64,000 bases of DNA from Peteryoungia aggregata LMG 23059 (lineage in GTDB: Bacteria > Pseudomonadota > Alphaproteobacteria > Rhizobiales > Rhizobiaceae), in NCBI RefSeq assembly GCF_030814435.1, contig NZ_JAUSUW010000002.1, positions 372,001 through 436,000 on the forward strand. Direction: 5' to 3'. The position numbers and the translations under genes were made by a program. Numbering within the stretch: position 1 is the stretch's first letter; each line of letters begins with the position of its first letter. The notes under the pieces are model-generated. The model saw nothing but the letters and a program-made list of their open reading frames with translations. It was not told the DNA's origin and did no database searches. Below, piece after piece: positions 38,501 through 46,523 of this stretch.

Positions 38501-39343
38501 GCCGACCTCACCCCGCCCTCGCTCTCGATCGCAGCGAAGAACGGCGATCCGCTCGCTCTCTTCGAAATCGGCGCCCGCTATACCGAGGGCCGCGGGGTCG
38601 CGAATGATTTCGCCGAGGCTGCGAAATGGTATCGTCTCTCGGCCGACAAGGGCTTCGCCCTTGCTCAGTACCGCCTGGGTAACTTTCTCGAGAAAGGCAC
38701 CGGCGTCGCGCCTAATATCGGCGAAGCCAAGCGCTACTATGAGATGGCGGCAAATGCCGGTAATGCAAGCGCGATGCACAATCTTGCCGTCATCTATGCC
38801 TCCGGCAAGGATGGGGTGCAGGACTATGCCAAGGCCGTCGAATGGTTCACCCAGGCCGCCGAATACGGCGTCTCCGACAGCCAGTTCAACCTCGCGATCC
38901 TCAATGCCCGCGGCAACGGCACCGCACAGGATCTGGCCGCCTCCTACAAATGGTTCGCAATCGCGGCCAAGGGTGGAGACACCGATGCTGCCCAGAAGCG
39001 CGACGAGGTGGCCAATGCGCTGAAGCCTGACCAGCTGGAGCGCGCTCGTGCCGAGGTCGACCTCTGGAAGGCCAAGGAGCTGAACCCTGACGCCAATTCG
39101 GCCAATACGCCCGACGAATGGGCCGGCAAGGGTCTGAAAACGGCCAGCGTCGACATGAAGAAGGCGATCCGCAACATTCAGGCGATCCTTAACAAGTCCG
39201 GCTTTGACGCCGGCACGCCTGATGGCGTGATGGGCGCCAAGACGGTCTCGGCGATCAAGGACTTCCAGACCTCGATCGGCGAACAGCCGACCGGTCAGGT
39301 GACGGACAAGCTGGTGACAGAGCTGCTCGCTCGCAACAAGTGA
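35537..39343 (+). CDS. podJ: Polarity/pole-organising protein PodJ (coiled coil, one TM helix, Sel1 repeats, peptidoglycan-binding domain)
   Basis: This 1268-residue protein matches the PodJ plan known in alphaproteobacteria. About 800 cytoplasmic residues rich in coiled coil (repeated RLEDR/LDxI segments, about 130-620) are followed by a Pro/Ala-rich linker. One transmembrane helix at about 825-845 (ILMAVGAILLAAMAMPLVN) precedes a periplasmic part. That part has Sel1-like repeats from about residue 995 (DPLALFEIGARYTEGRGVA, and the following NIGEAKRYYEMAANAG). A terminal peptidoglycan-binding domain (about 1203-1268) reads IQAILNKSGFDAGTPDGV. PodJ marks the growing or new pole and organises cell division. 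The start at 35537 has a weak Shine-Dalgarno. Confidence 0.9.
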   Translation: MNGSRSQTQRPGNPSSLDALSRTIEGLEARIEGLIGQQAARSRGLDESVPRGLPGRRADDPARSERDQRSDPLAEIRQRQRALEESRSRGGERSLYSRSDESPARAPLRQPLPPLADPQPTYPSRTTTPVAAPARAGQDIADALSGLRQDLKQDITESLSREIAGLRSEMRSIRTLAEENRPQDDMRQDIARLAASLQRLEDIKAPGTDGLQQDFNELRSLMDGLAREDSVRRMERRWDDVEVRLDGLDTGAMRDEIIRIADRLDDIKSQLGGMGDTRTIRALEEKLVTVAAALEHIGAQIDPNERMVMEQFASLDTRLDEITRAIAAGSRNSGPGNDPATFHRLEDRLSGLARQIETLSDRRQPQQDASDEMAERLELLTARIEQLSAEQGAVRIEERLDQLSYMLEKVQRPAPAPELTGYLADISRKIDALDGGVGHDRLADRLEILAQRIEELDAPAPVAMIDDSALRNLEDRLNAVVDRLEETSSTGPVSESASLKGLEDQIAHLSALISQPSPQDPEVAGRISALEDYVATSDEYIIEAARQAAETVMANFAHRFPAGSQAASADISALSALSDHLRQLEDYTRHSEERTHRTFEALHDTLVQIAGRLDELHHPEPAPLFAQAPLATTPPQRVSDIHAAAPQPPRMAAEPVQQASHPIDDELLAAADDFAQTMTALPVIDAARTKKPSKPSLLAGLGKKLMPGKKAAKPAVEARQTIEQTPPLDPVEALPPDDANELLEPGSGAPDVRKILERVRASQQAAKTSDDNGDRTDYIAAARRAAQAAAMEMDRAQKSAPAGSKLMADVKAKSKAGEASLFARYRRPILMAVGAILLAAMAMPLVNTLTRSDAPAVVEDVAPEQSSEAAPLATSPEAPALAEASIVPAAPTVPVNAIGDEPPAEMPDEPTTLPADMTATSIQAGDAAPVSALMAPASTAPVQTLETPAATSQAGTVAPAAAQTTEPAKVVVAEEIAPATPIAEITVPADLTPPSLSIAAKNGDPLALFEIGARYTEGRGVANDFAEAAKWYRLSADKGFALAQYRLGNFLEKGTGVAPNIGEAKRYYEMAANAGNASAMHNLAVIYASGKDGVQDYAKAVEWFTQAAEYGVSDSQFNLAILNARGNGTAQDLAASYKWFAIAAKGGDTDAAQKRDEVANALKPDQLERARAEVDLWKAKELNPDANSANTPDEWAGKGLKTASVDMKKAIRNIQAILNKSGFDAGTPDGVMGAKTVSAIKDFQTSIGEQPTGQVTDKLVTELLARNK

Positions 39344-39547
39344 GACGGCTGTCACAAAAGGAAGCAAGAGAGGCCTTAAAGGAGGCTGTCGAATTGACTC
39401 GGCCGCCTGCGGGGCGCAAGAAAGAATTCGAACGGGAACAAGTCCGATCAAGGACTTGCGCCCGCCCAGCATGAGAGAGAGCAAGGGCTCACAGGCCCGA
39501 ACGTGACCGCGCCAGAGAGCGCGGATACCTGCATTTGAGGTCCTGAG

Positions 39548-40465
39548 GTGACGATCTATCTGCCGATCGCCGAGTTGTCGGTCAATGTGTTCATCATCCT
39601 CGGCATGGGCGCGGCTGTCGGCTTCCTCTCGGGCATGTTCGGTGTGGGCGGCGGCTTCCTGATCACCCCGCTCCTGATCTTCTATAATATCCCGCCTGTG
39701 GTCGCCGTCGCGACCGGTGCCAACCAGGTGGTCGCATCCTCCGTTTCCGGCGCCATCTCGCATTTCCGGCGTGGGACGCTGGATATGAAACTGGGCACGG
39801 TCCTGCTGATCGGCGGTCTCGTCGGAGCGACCATCGGTGTCTACATATTCTCCTGGCTCAGACGCCTCGGCCAGCTCGACCTGATCATCTCGCTGCTCTA
39901 CGTGATCTTCCTCGGCACCGTTGGCGGGCTGATGCTGGCAGAGAGCCTGCGGGCGCTCCGACGCGCGGCACGCAACGAGCCGGCTCCACTGAAGCGCCCC
40001 GGCCAGCACAACTGGGTGCACCGCCTGCCCTTCAAGATGCGTTTCAAGAAGTCAAAGATCTATCTCAGCGTCATCCCGATTCTGGCGCTTGGTTTCGGTA
40101 TCGGCATCCTGACTTCGATCATGGGCGTCGGCGGCGGCTTCATCATGGTGCCCGCCATGATCTATCTGCTCAGGATCCCGACCAATGTCGTTGTCGGCAC
40201 CTCGCTGTTCCAGATCATCTTCACCACCGCCTACACGACGATCGTGCAGGCGGCGACCAACTACTCCGTCGATATCGTGCTCGCCTTCATCCTGATGGTC
40301 GCCGGCGTGATCGGCGCGCAATATGGCGTTCGCGTCGGACAGAAGCTGCGCGGCGAACAGTTGCGCGCGCTGCTCGGCCTGCTCGTCCTCGCTGTCGGCG
40401 TGCGTCTCGCGATCGAACTGATCGTCACCCCCGACGATTTCTATTCGCTGGCGATCGGAGGCTGA
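39548..40465 (+). CDS. Sulfite exporter TauE/SafE family permease
   Basis: This 305-residue inner-membrane protein has about 8 helices and the duplicated family motif GMFGVGGGFLITPLL (first half) and SIMGVGGGFIMVPAMIYLL (second half). It probably exports a sulfur-containing or organic anion; substrate unknown. The start is GTG at 39548. It is coupled to the next gene with a 1-bp spacing. The upstream 39344-39547 region holds only a CAAGTCC/GGACTTG hairpin (39439-39458) and no ORF of note. Confidence 0.92.
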   Translation: MTIYLPIAELSVNVFIILGMGAAVGFLSGMFGVGGGFLITPLLIFYNIPPVVAVATGANQVVASSVSGAISHFRRGTLDMKLGTVLLIGGLVGATIGVYIFSWLRRLGQLDLIISLLYVIFLGTVGGLMLAESLRALRRAARNEPAPLKRPGQHNWVHRLPFKMRFKKSKIYLSVIPILALGFGIGILTSIMGVGGGFIMVPAMIYLLRIPTNVVVGTSLFQIIFTTAYTTIVQAATNYSVDIVLAFILMVAGVIGAQYGVRVGQKLRGEQLRALLGLLVLAVGVRLAIELIVTPDDFYSLAIGG

Positions 40466-40466
40466 G

Positions 40467-41270
40467 ATGAGAGCGCAGCTCTTCGCCCTTTTCGTCATTC
40501 TCGGCACCGGGCTTGCCGCCCAGGCAGCTGCACAGGACCCACTGGCAACGCAGCTTTCGGAACGTGAAGGCCTCGACATCGGCACCTCGACGAGCGAGAT
40601 CGCGATTACGTCGGACTTTTCCGGCGCCGATCTGACCGTTTTCGGGGCGCTCACCAATACCGACCAGTTGCTGCTCGCCATCGGCCAGTATGACGTTGTG
40701 GTCACGCTCGAGGGCCCGCGCGACTGGACGACCGTGCGCCGCAAGGAGCGCCTTTTCGGGATCTGGGTGAACCGCACATCGCTTACCTTCGAGCAGATGC
40801 CGATTTCCTATTCGCTGGCGAGCACGCGACCGGTCGAGGAAATTGCTCAGGACAATGTGCTGACCTCCCTCGGGATCGGCATTGATCACGTCGCGCTGAC
40901 CCCCACCGGCTTCATCAGCAATGCCGCCAATCTCGGTGAATTCCGTGATGCCTTCCGCCGCCTGAAACAGTCGGGCGGGCTCTACCAGCGCGATACGGGT
41001 GGTGTGCGCTTCGTTTCGTCAAGCCTGTTCAAGGCAACGCTGCGGCTTCCGGCGAATATCCCGAACGGGGTGCACATGGTGCATGCCTATCTGTTCAAGT
41101 CGGGCGAGTTCATCGCGGAAAAAGAACTGCCGCTGCGTGTCGTCAAGACCGGCCTGGAAGAGGCGATCACCGAAGCCGCCCACCAACAGCCGCTGGCCTA
41201 TGGCACCTTTGCCGTGCTGCTCGCCCTGATCACCGGCTGGGCTGCGAGCCTGATCTTCCGGAAGGACTAA
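40467..41270 (+). CDS. TIGR02186-family (Alph_Pro_TM) membrane-anchored protein
   Basis: This 267-residue exported protein has an N-terminal signal peptide (LFALFVILGTGLAAQAAAQD), a long periplasmic domain (ITSDFSGADLTVFGALTN, WVNRTSLTFEQMPISY) and a C-terminal transmembrane helix (TFAVLLALITGWAASLIF) with a short RKD tail. This is the family layout of TIGR02186, which in alphaproteobacteria often neighbours TauE/SafE genes. It starts 1 bp after the TauE stop. The biochemical role is unknown; a partner role to the permease is inferred. Confidence 0.88.
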   Translation: MRAQLFALFVILGTGLAAQAAAQDPLATQLSEREGLDIGTSTSEIAITSDFSGADLTVFGALTNTDQLLLAIGQYDVVVTLEGPRDWTTVRRKERLFGIWVNRTSLTFEQMPISYSLASTRPVEEIAQDNVLTSLGIGIDHVALTPTGFISNAANLGEFRDAFRRLKQSGGLYQRDTGGVRFVSSSLFKATLRLPANIPNGVHMVHAYLFKSGEFIAEKELPLRVVKTGLEEAITEAAHQQPLAYGTFAVLLALITGWAASLIFRKD

Positions 41271-41275
41271 CGGGA

Positions 41276-41773
41276 TTAGACGGCATTCATCCGTGCCTTG
41301 ACCTCGAGATAGGCTTCGGTGAGCTCGCGCAAAACGTCGCGGGCTCCGGCCTCGCGCTCAGCGCCCAGATGGATCACCCTCAGCTCAGCCATGAAGGCCT
41401 CCCAGAGATCGGGGCCACCATCCTCGAGAATTTCCGCACGGATCGACAAATCCTCACTGACCGGGCGATGTCTCCTGCCCCAGGCACCCATCATGGCGAG
41501 CATGGGAACGAGCTGGATAGCAGGCTCCGTCAGGCTGTAGACACCCTTCTGCCTGTGCGTCGGGTCATCGGCGCGGGAGAGAAGCCCGTTGGCGACCAGG
41601 CGCTTCAGCCGATCGGCCAGGATGTTCGACGCGATGCCCTCTTCGGAATTCTGCAGCAGTTCGCGGAAATGTCGGCGATTGCCGAACATCACGTCACGGA
41701 TGACGATCAGGCTCCAGCGATCACCGAGCACTTCCAGCGTCAGATTGATCGGGCAGCCCGAGCGCTGTTCCAT
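41276..41773 (-). CDS. HxlR-family winged-helix transcriptional regulator
   Basis: This 165-residue regulator has the HxlR helix-turn-helix (GDRWSLIVIRDVMFGNRRHF, ILADRLKRLVANGLLSR, then a wing). A Cys at residue 7 lies in the position used by some redox-sensing HxlR proteins. It is divergent from the reductase at 41865 with 91 bp between. That spacer has an inverted repeat suggesting autoregulation and control of the partner. The 3' end is convergent with the TIGR02186 gene, 5 bp apart. Confidence 0.93.
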   Translation of the reverse strand: MEQRSGCPINLTLEVLGDRWSLIVIRDVMFGNRRHFRELLQNSEEGIASNILADRLKRLVANGLLSRADDPTHRQKGVYSLTEPAIQLVPMLAMMGAWGRRHRPVSEDLSIRAEILEDGGPDLWEAFMAELRVIHLGAEREAGARDVLRELTEAYLEVKARMNAV

Positions 41774-41864
41774 GTCGCCTCTCCCAAAACCGATTGCGTC
41801 TTGCCACCAGATGCGCTACCGATCAACCGATTTCAATATGCAATCAGTTTTTGGGAGGCTTGGG
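41774..41864. promoter_or_regulatory. HxlR/reductase divergent promoter with inverted repeat
   Basis: AAAACCGATTGCGT (41786-41799) and, on the other strand, AAAACTGATTGCAT (41838-41851) match at 12 of 14 bases as an inverted pair 38 bp apart. A further AACCGATT lies at about 41825-41832. This is a plausible HxlR operator for the divergent gene pair. Confidence 0.55.
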
Positions 41865-42419
41865 ATGCGCAAATTGATCGGCTGGAACCTGATGTCGCTG
41901 GACGGCTATTTCGAGGGCGAGATGCCCTGGGACCTATCCTTTCACCTCACCGCCTGGGGAGAGGATCTGCGTCAATACGCGCTGTCGCTTGGCGAGGAGA
42001 CCGACTTCATCGTCTTCGGCCGCAAGACCTATGAAGGCATGGCTGCCTACTGGCCGGAAGCGACCGACGAGCCTCAGATCAAGGCCTATATGAATGCCAA
42101 GCCCAAGGGCGTTGCCAGCCGAAGCGTCAGCGAAGCGGAATGGAATAACACCCGCGTGCTTGCGGATGCCGTGTTGGAGCTGCGGGCAATGAAGGCTGAG
42201 CCGGGCAAGACCATCTTCGTCTTCGGCAGTGCGGAACTGCAGCACGCGCTGCTGGAAGCCGGGCTGATGGACGAGATCCGGGTCTGCCTCGCACCCGTCT
42301 TGCTCGGAAAAGGCAATCCATTGTTCAAGGCGGGTTCGGAAAAGAGGCTGAAACTGCTCGAGGCACGGCCTATCGATACCGGCGCCGCCATCCTGCGCTA
42401 TGCGGTCACGCCAAGCTGA
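41865..42419 (+). CDS. RibD C-terminal/dihydrofolate reductase family protein
   Basis: This 184-residue protein has the DHFR-like fold of the RibD C-terminal family. Motifs are WNLMSLDGYFEGEMPWDLS near the N-terminus, FIVFGRKTYEGMAAYWP, and IFVFGSAELQHALLEAGLMD. Such proteins bind NADPH, but most have no known substrate. The start at 41865 follows GGGAGG. It is divergent from an HxlR regulator, a pairing that suggests redox- or electrophile-responsive control. DHFR activity is not implied. Confidence 0.88.
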   Translation: MRKLIGWNLMSLDGYFEGEMPWDLSFHLTAWGEDLRQYALSLGEETDFIVFGRKTYEGMAAYWPEATDEPQIKAYMNAKPKGVASRSVSEAEWNNTRVLADAVLELRAMKAEPGKTIFVFGSAELQHALLEAGLMDEIRVCLAPVLLGKGNPLFKAGSEKRLKLLEARPIDTGAAILRYAVTPS

Positions 42420-42428
42420 CAGGCCGGG

Positions 42429-43172
42429 TCAGCCGAGCAGGTTGCCGTAGCGCACCGAATAGATCCGGTCGCGGCCGAGAAGGTGCGCGATCAGGTCGGC
42501 GCGGGCAAAGAGGCCGGTAAAGGCCTTGTGGCGGAGATCGAGGCCACCCGTTGTCACGCCGAAGGACGGCATGACCAAACGCAGGCCGTCGGTCGCGAAA
42601 CAGGGGCGACGAACGGATTTCTCACGGCGGCGGACAGTCGCCGACGGATGGAGATGGCCTGCGACTTCGCCCTTGCCATGCGCCAGGGACGGCTCGTGGC
42701 GGAAGGTGAGACCGGCCAGCGTGAACTCGTCCATCGAATGGCCCGGCAGAGCCGTCGTGCCATCCGGATCGTGGTTGCCGTTGATCCAGACAATATCGCG
42801 CCCAGCGGCCAGACCATGGATCATCTCGCGGAAGACCGGGGGCATCAGGGCCGAGCCCACGCGGTCGTGGAAGTTATCGCCGAGACTGACGATGGTCGCC
42901 GGCTCATAACGCGCGACCACGCCTTCCAAGAGGCGCAGCGTTGCCAGCGTGTCATAGGGCGGCAGCAGTTGGCCCCGCCTTGCGAAGGCCGCGCCCTTTT
43001 CGAGATGCAGATCGGAGACCACAAGCGTGCGATGGTCGGGCAGATACAGGGCACCGGTCAGATCGCAGACGGCTGCGACACCCGAGACAGCAATCTCGGT
43101 GATCGTTTCCACAGTCTCTGTTGGCGCGAGGCGCCGGGCTGTCATACCCGTCATTTTTTCGTTCCGCAGCAT
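42429..43172 (-). CDS. pdeM: Ligase-associated DNA damage response endonuclease PdeM (metallophosphoesterase)
   Basis: This 247-residue enzyme is of the calcineurin-like phosphoesterase superfamily. Metal motifs are SDLHLEKG near residue 55, SLGDNFHDR near residue 97, and INGNHDPDG near residue 130. The motif GHLHPS completes the active site. This matches the TIGR04123 ligase-associated endonuclease family. The neighbouring Lhr-type helicase is its usual partner. The start could be 43172, 43154 or 43145; Shine-Dalgarno evidence is weak. The associated exonuclease and ligase genes are not seen in this window. Confidence 0.88.
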   Translation of the reverse strand: MLRNEKMTGMTARRLAPTETVETITEIAVSGVAAVCDLTGALYLPDHRTLVVSDLHLEKGAAFARRGQLLPPYDTLATLRLLEGVVARYEPATIVSLGDNFHDRVGSALMPPVFREMIHGLAAGRDIVWINGNHDPDGTTALPGHSMDEFTLAGLTFRHEPSLAHGKGEVAGHLHPSATVRRREKSVRRPCFATDGLRLVMPSFGVTTGGLDLRHKAFTGLFARADLIAHLLGRDRIYSVRYGNLLG

Positions 43173-43201
43173 CCGGCCCCGTCATAGCCGGTCCGCATGA
43201 T

Positions 43202-45721
43202 TCACGCCATGGCCTCGGCGATCAGATCGTCTGCCGCCATGGACAGCACATGCTCCTGGGCCTCGCCCAACACCGGCTCCTTGCCAATCTCCAGCATGAC
43301 CGGCACGGCGAGCGGGGAGATCTGGGTCAGGCGCTTGTGCAGGATATGACCCTTGATTCGCTCCAGCATATCGGCAAGCCGGGCAATGTCCAAAAGTCCG
43401 GCGGCGGCATCCTGTCGCGTCGCCTGCATGAGGATATGATCGGGTTCGTGGCTGCGCAGCACGTCGTAGATCAGATCGGAGGAGACGGTCACCTGGCGGC
43501 CGGATTTTTCCTTGCCGGGATGCCGTTGCTCAATCAGGCCGGCGATGACCGCGCAGTTGCGGAAGGTGCGCTTCAGCATGAAGCTCTCGTCGAGCCAGGT
43601 TTCGAGATCGTCACCCAGCATATCCTGATCGAAGAGCTCGGCAAGGCTGAGTGCTCCCCGCGCGATCAGTGACCCCATGTCCTCCAAGGCCCAGATCGCG
43701 AGTGCATAGTCTGTCGCCACAAAGCCCAGCGGTTTGGCCCGCATACGCTCCAGCCGGCGAGTGAGCAGCATGCCGAGCGTCTGATGCGCGAGCCGGCCCT
43801 CGAAGGCATAGATCACCATGTAAAAGCGCTCGCCGCGCAGGAAGGTCTCTATCAGGAGATCTTGGCGCTTGGGCAGAACCGACTTCTCCGCCTGCAGCGA
43901 CAGCCAGTCGCGCACCTGCTCGGGCAAGCCCGCGCGACGATCCGGATCATCCAGCATGGCGCGTACCTGATCGGCGAGATAGGTCGAGAGCGGAAACTTG
44001 CCGCCGGCATAGGCGGGGATCTTCGGGTCCATCGAAAAGGCATTCGACACGAGACATTCGTTGTCGCGGATGCCCTCGAAGCGCAGCACCTTGCCCGAGA
44101 AGAGAAAGGTATCGCCCTGGGTCAGCTGTTCGAAGAAGTATTCCTCGACCTTGCCCAGCGTCATGCCGCCGCGACCGATCGACCCCAGATGGTTGCGCTT
44201 GACGAGGCGGACATTCAGCATCGGCATCTCGACGATGGTGCCGAGGTTCAGTCGGTACTGCTGGGCGACCTGCGGATTGGAGACGCGCCACAACCCGTCC
44301 TGGCGACGGCGGATTCGGGCGTAGCGCTCGTAGGTTCGGAGCGCATAGCCACCGGTCGCGACGAAATCGACGATGCGGGCAAAGGTCTCGCGCGGCAGGG
44401 CGGCATAGGGAAGCGCCGTTGTCACCTCACGGAACAACTCCTCCTCATCGAAGGCATCGGCGCAGGCCATGCCGAGAACATGCTGGGCCAGCACATCAAG
44501 CGAGCCTTCACCGACCGGGGGCGTGTCCTGGGCGCCTATGTAATTGGCATCGAGGGCGGCCTGGCACTCCATGACCTCGAAGCGGTTGGCCGGGACCAGG
44601 ATCGCGCGCGACGGCTCGTCCATGCGGTGGTTGGCGCGGCCGATGCGCTGGGCAAGACGTGAGGCGCCCTTGGGTGCACCGACATGGATGACGAGATCGA
44701 CATCGCCCCAATCGATGCCTAGATCCAGCGTCGAGGTGGCAACGACCGCGCGGAGCCGGTTTTCGGCCATGGCGGCCTCCACCTTGCGGCGCTGGGAGAC
44801 GTCGAGCGAGCCGTGGTGCAGCGCGATCGGCAGGTTGTCGTCATTGACGGTCCAGAGTTCCTGGAAGAGCATTTCGGCCTGGGAGCGCGTGTTGACGAAA
44901 AGCAGCGTCGTCTGGAACTCCTTCAACACCTTGTAGATTTCGGGGATTGCATAGACCGCCCTGTGCCCGGACCAGGGGATGCGATCCTCGGTCTGCAGGA
45001 TGGTGATATTGGGTCGCGCGCCGCCCTCGACCGTGATCAGTCCCGCCGCCGCCTCGCCCTCCTCAGGCTGGGCGACCAGCCAGCGGCGCAGGTCCATGGG
45101 CTGGGCGACGGTTGCCGAGAGGCCGATGGTCTTCAGGCCGGGGGCAAGTTTTCTGAGGCGCGTCAGACCGAGCGAGAGCAGATGGCCGCGCTTCGAGGTG
45201 ACCAGCGAATGCAGTTCATCGAAGATGACGTAGCGCAGGTCCTTGAAGAAACGCTCCGAGTCCGAGTGAGAGATCAGCAGCGCCACCTGCTCCGGCGTCG
45301 TCAGCAGGATGTCCGGCGGATTGGTCTTCTGTCTCTGGCGCTTGGACGCCGGCGTGTCGCCGGTGCGGTTCTCGATGGTGATCGAAAGCCCCATCTCGGT
45401 GACCGGCTTCATCAGGTTGCGCTCGATATCGACGGCGAGCGCCTTGAGCGGCGAGATATAGAGCGTGTGGATGCCGGTAAAGGCTTCCCCGGGTTTTTTC
45501 CGACCGCGCTCGGTGAGTTCCGTCAGCGACGGCAGAAAGCCGGCAAGCGTCTTGCCGGCGCCGGTCGGGGCGATCAGCAGCAGGCTTTCGCCGCCATTTT
45601 CGCCTGATCTCGCCCGGGCCAATAGCTCCAGCTGATGGTCACGCGGCTGCCAGCCCTTTTCGCTAAACCAGCGGAGGAAGGGGGCAGGCAAAAGAGCAAG
45701 GGCGGAATCAGCTGTCGTCAC
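43202..45721 (-). CDS. Ligase-associated DNA damage response DEXH-box helicase (Lhr-type)
   Basis: This 839-residue helicase is a large superfamily 2 enzyme. Walker A is APTGAGKTLAGFLPSL near residue 50, the DEXH motif VIFDELHSLV near residue 165, and motif III SATVAQP. The C-terminal RecA domain shows LFVNTRSQAEML, ATSTLDLGIDWGDVD and QRIGRANHR. The C-terminal part is Lhr-like. The start is GTG at 45721 with no strong Shine-Dalgarno. Together with the downstream PdeM gene this belongs to the four-gene set (ligase, exonuclease, helicase, endonuclease) linked to DNA repair; the other two are elsewhere or absent. Confidence 0.92.
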   Translation of the reverse strand: MTTADSALALLPAPFLRWFSEKGWQPRDHQLELLARARSGENGGESLLLIAPTGAGKTLAGFLPSLTELTERGRKKPGEAFTGIHTLYISPLKALAVDIERNLMKPVTEMGLSITIENRTGDTPASKRQRQKTNPPDILLTTPEQVALLISHSDSERFFKDLRYVIFDELHSLVTSKRGHLLSLGLTRLRKLAPGLKTIGLSATVAQPMDLRRWLVAQPEEGEAAAGLITVEGGARPNITILQTEDRIPWSGHRAVYAIPEIYKVLKEFQTTLLFVNTRSQAEMLFQELWTVNDDNLPIALHHGSLDVSQRRKVEAAMAENRLRAVVATSTLDLGIDWGDVDLVIHVGAPKGASRLAQRIGRANHRMDEPSRAILVPANRFEVMECQAALDANYIGAQDTPPVGEGSLDVLAQHVLGMACADAFDEEELFREVTTALPYAALPRETFARIVDFVATGGYALRTYERYARIRRRQDGLWRVSNPQVAQQYRLNLGTIVEMPMLNVRLVKRNHLGSIGRGGMTLGKVEEYFFEQLTQGDTFLFSGKVLRFEGIRDNECLVSNAFSMDPKIPAYAGGKFPLSTYLADQVRAMLDDPDRRAGLPEQVRDWLSLQAEKSVLPKRQDLLIETFLRGERFYMVIYAFEGRLAHQTLGMLLTRRLERMRAKPLGFVATDYALAIWALEDMGSLIARGALSLAELFDQDMLGDDLETWLDESFMLKRTFRNCAVIAGLIEQRHPGKEKSGRQVTVSSDLIYDVLRSHEPDHILMQATRQDAAAGLLDIARLADMLERIKGHILHKRLTQISPLAVPVMLEIGKEPVLGEAQEHVLSMAADDLIAEAMA

Positions 45722-45770
45722 GGCCCCAAGGTAGTGGACAAGCGGGGAAAGAGAAGAGGCGAAAGAGGTA

Positions 45771-46409
45771 TCACCTCAGCGCGATATACCGATCCGAGCG
45801 GTGGTTGATCGCGAGAAAGAGGTTCAGCACCACAGCGCCGATCACCGAGTAGAGCACCACGGAGGGGCTGACGACGGCAAAGGCGAGCGCCATGACGCAG
45901 AGGTCGAAGGCAAGCTGCACCAGACCGGCGCGAATGCCGAAACGGTCCTGGATGTAGACGGCAAGGATGCCGAGGCCGCCAAGGCTGGCGCGGTGGCGAT
46001 AGAGCGCCAGCAGGCCGAAGCCGAGAAGCAGGCCGCCGAGGATCGCAGCCCAGACCGGCGCGATGCTCTCGATGACGAGGAAGCGGCTCTCGATTTCGAC
46101 GATGAAGGAAGTGAGGCCGACTGCCACGAAGGTCTTGATGGTAAAGTCGAGGCCGACGCGGCGCAAAGACAGGATGTAGAAGGGCAGATTGAGCAGGAAG
46201 AAGAGCAGACCGAAACTCCAGCCGCTCCAATAGTGCAGGACGAAGGCGAGGCCGGCCATGCCGCCTGTCAGAAGTCCCACCTGGGCGAGGAAATAGAGGC
46301 CAAGGGCGGCGATCAGGCTGCCGGCCACCAGGCCCTGCAGATCCTCCGCCGGCGTGTGGCGCGTCGGGTTCGAATTCCAGATTCCCAGCATGCTCGTCAT
46401 CTGCGCCAT
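45771..46409 (-). CDS. YitT-family (DUF161) membrane protein
   Basis: This 212-residue protein has about 5-6 hydrophobic segments. It has the YitT-like motif GLLTGGMAGLAFVLHYWSG and an LGGLGILAVYIQDRFG segment. The role is unknown; the family is sometimes linked to transport. The start at 46409 follows GGAGACGGGAC; the frame is open to 46469 but that region is non-homologous in style. It lies between leftward genes but spacing suggests it is monocistronic. Confidence 0.85.
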   Translation of the reverse strand: MAQMTSMLGIWNSNPTRHTPAEDLQGLVAGSLIAALGLYFLAQVGLLTGGMAGLAFVLHYWSGWSFGLLFFLLNLPFYILSLRRVGLDFTIKTFVAVGLTSFIVEIESRFLVIESIAPVWAAILGGLLLGFGLLALYRHRASLGGLGILAVYIQDRFGIRAGLVQLAFDLCVMALAFAVVSPSVVLYSVIGAVVLNLFLAINHRSDRYIALR

Positions 46410-46523
46410 GTCCCGTCTCCAGATTGGCCTCCCGAGTGCAAATGGTACCCGAGACGCCCTGGAAAACAAGGGTGATATGTCAGCAAAGCTGACCTATGAA
46501 GCAAATCGCAAGAAAGCTGCTTT

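Noticed and set aside
39439-39458. CAAGTCC/GGACTTG hairpin between podJ and the TauE permease
   Set aside because: Only 7-bp arms with no T-run; insufficient for a terminator or operator call.
37613-40021. Long open frame (802 codons) opposite podJ
   Set aside because: Antisense to the well-supported podJ and TauE genes; no motif support.
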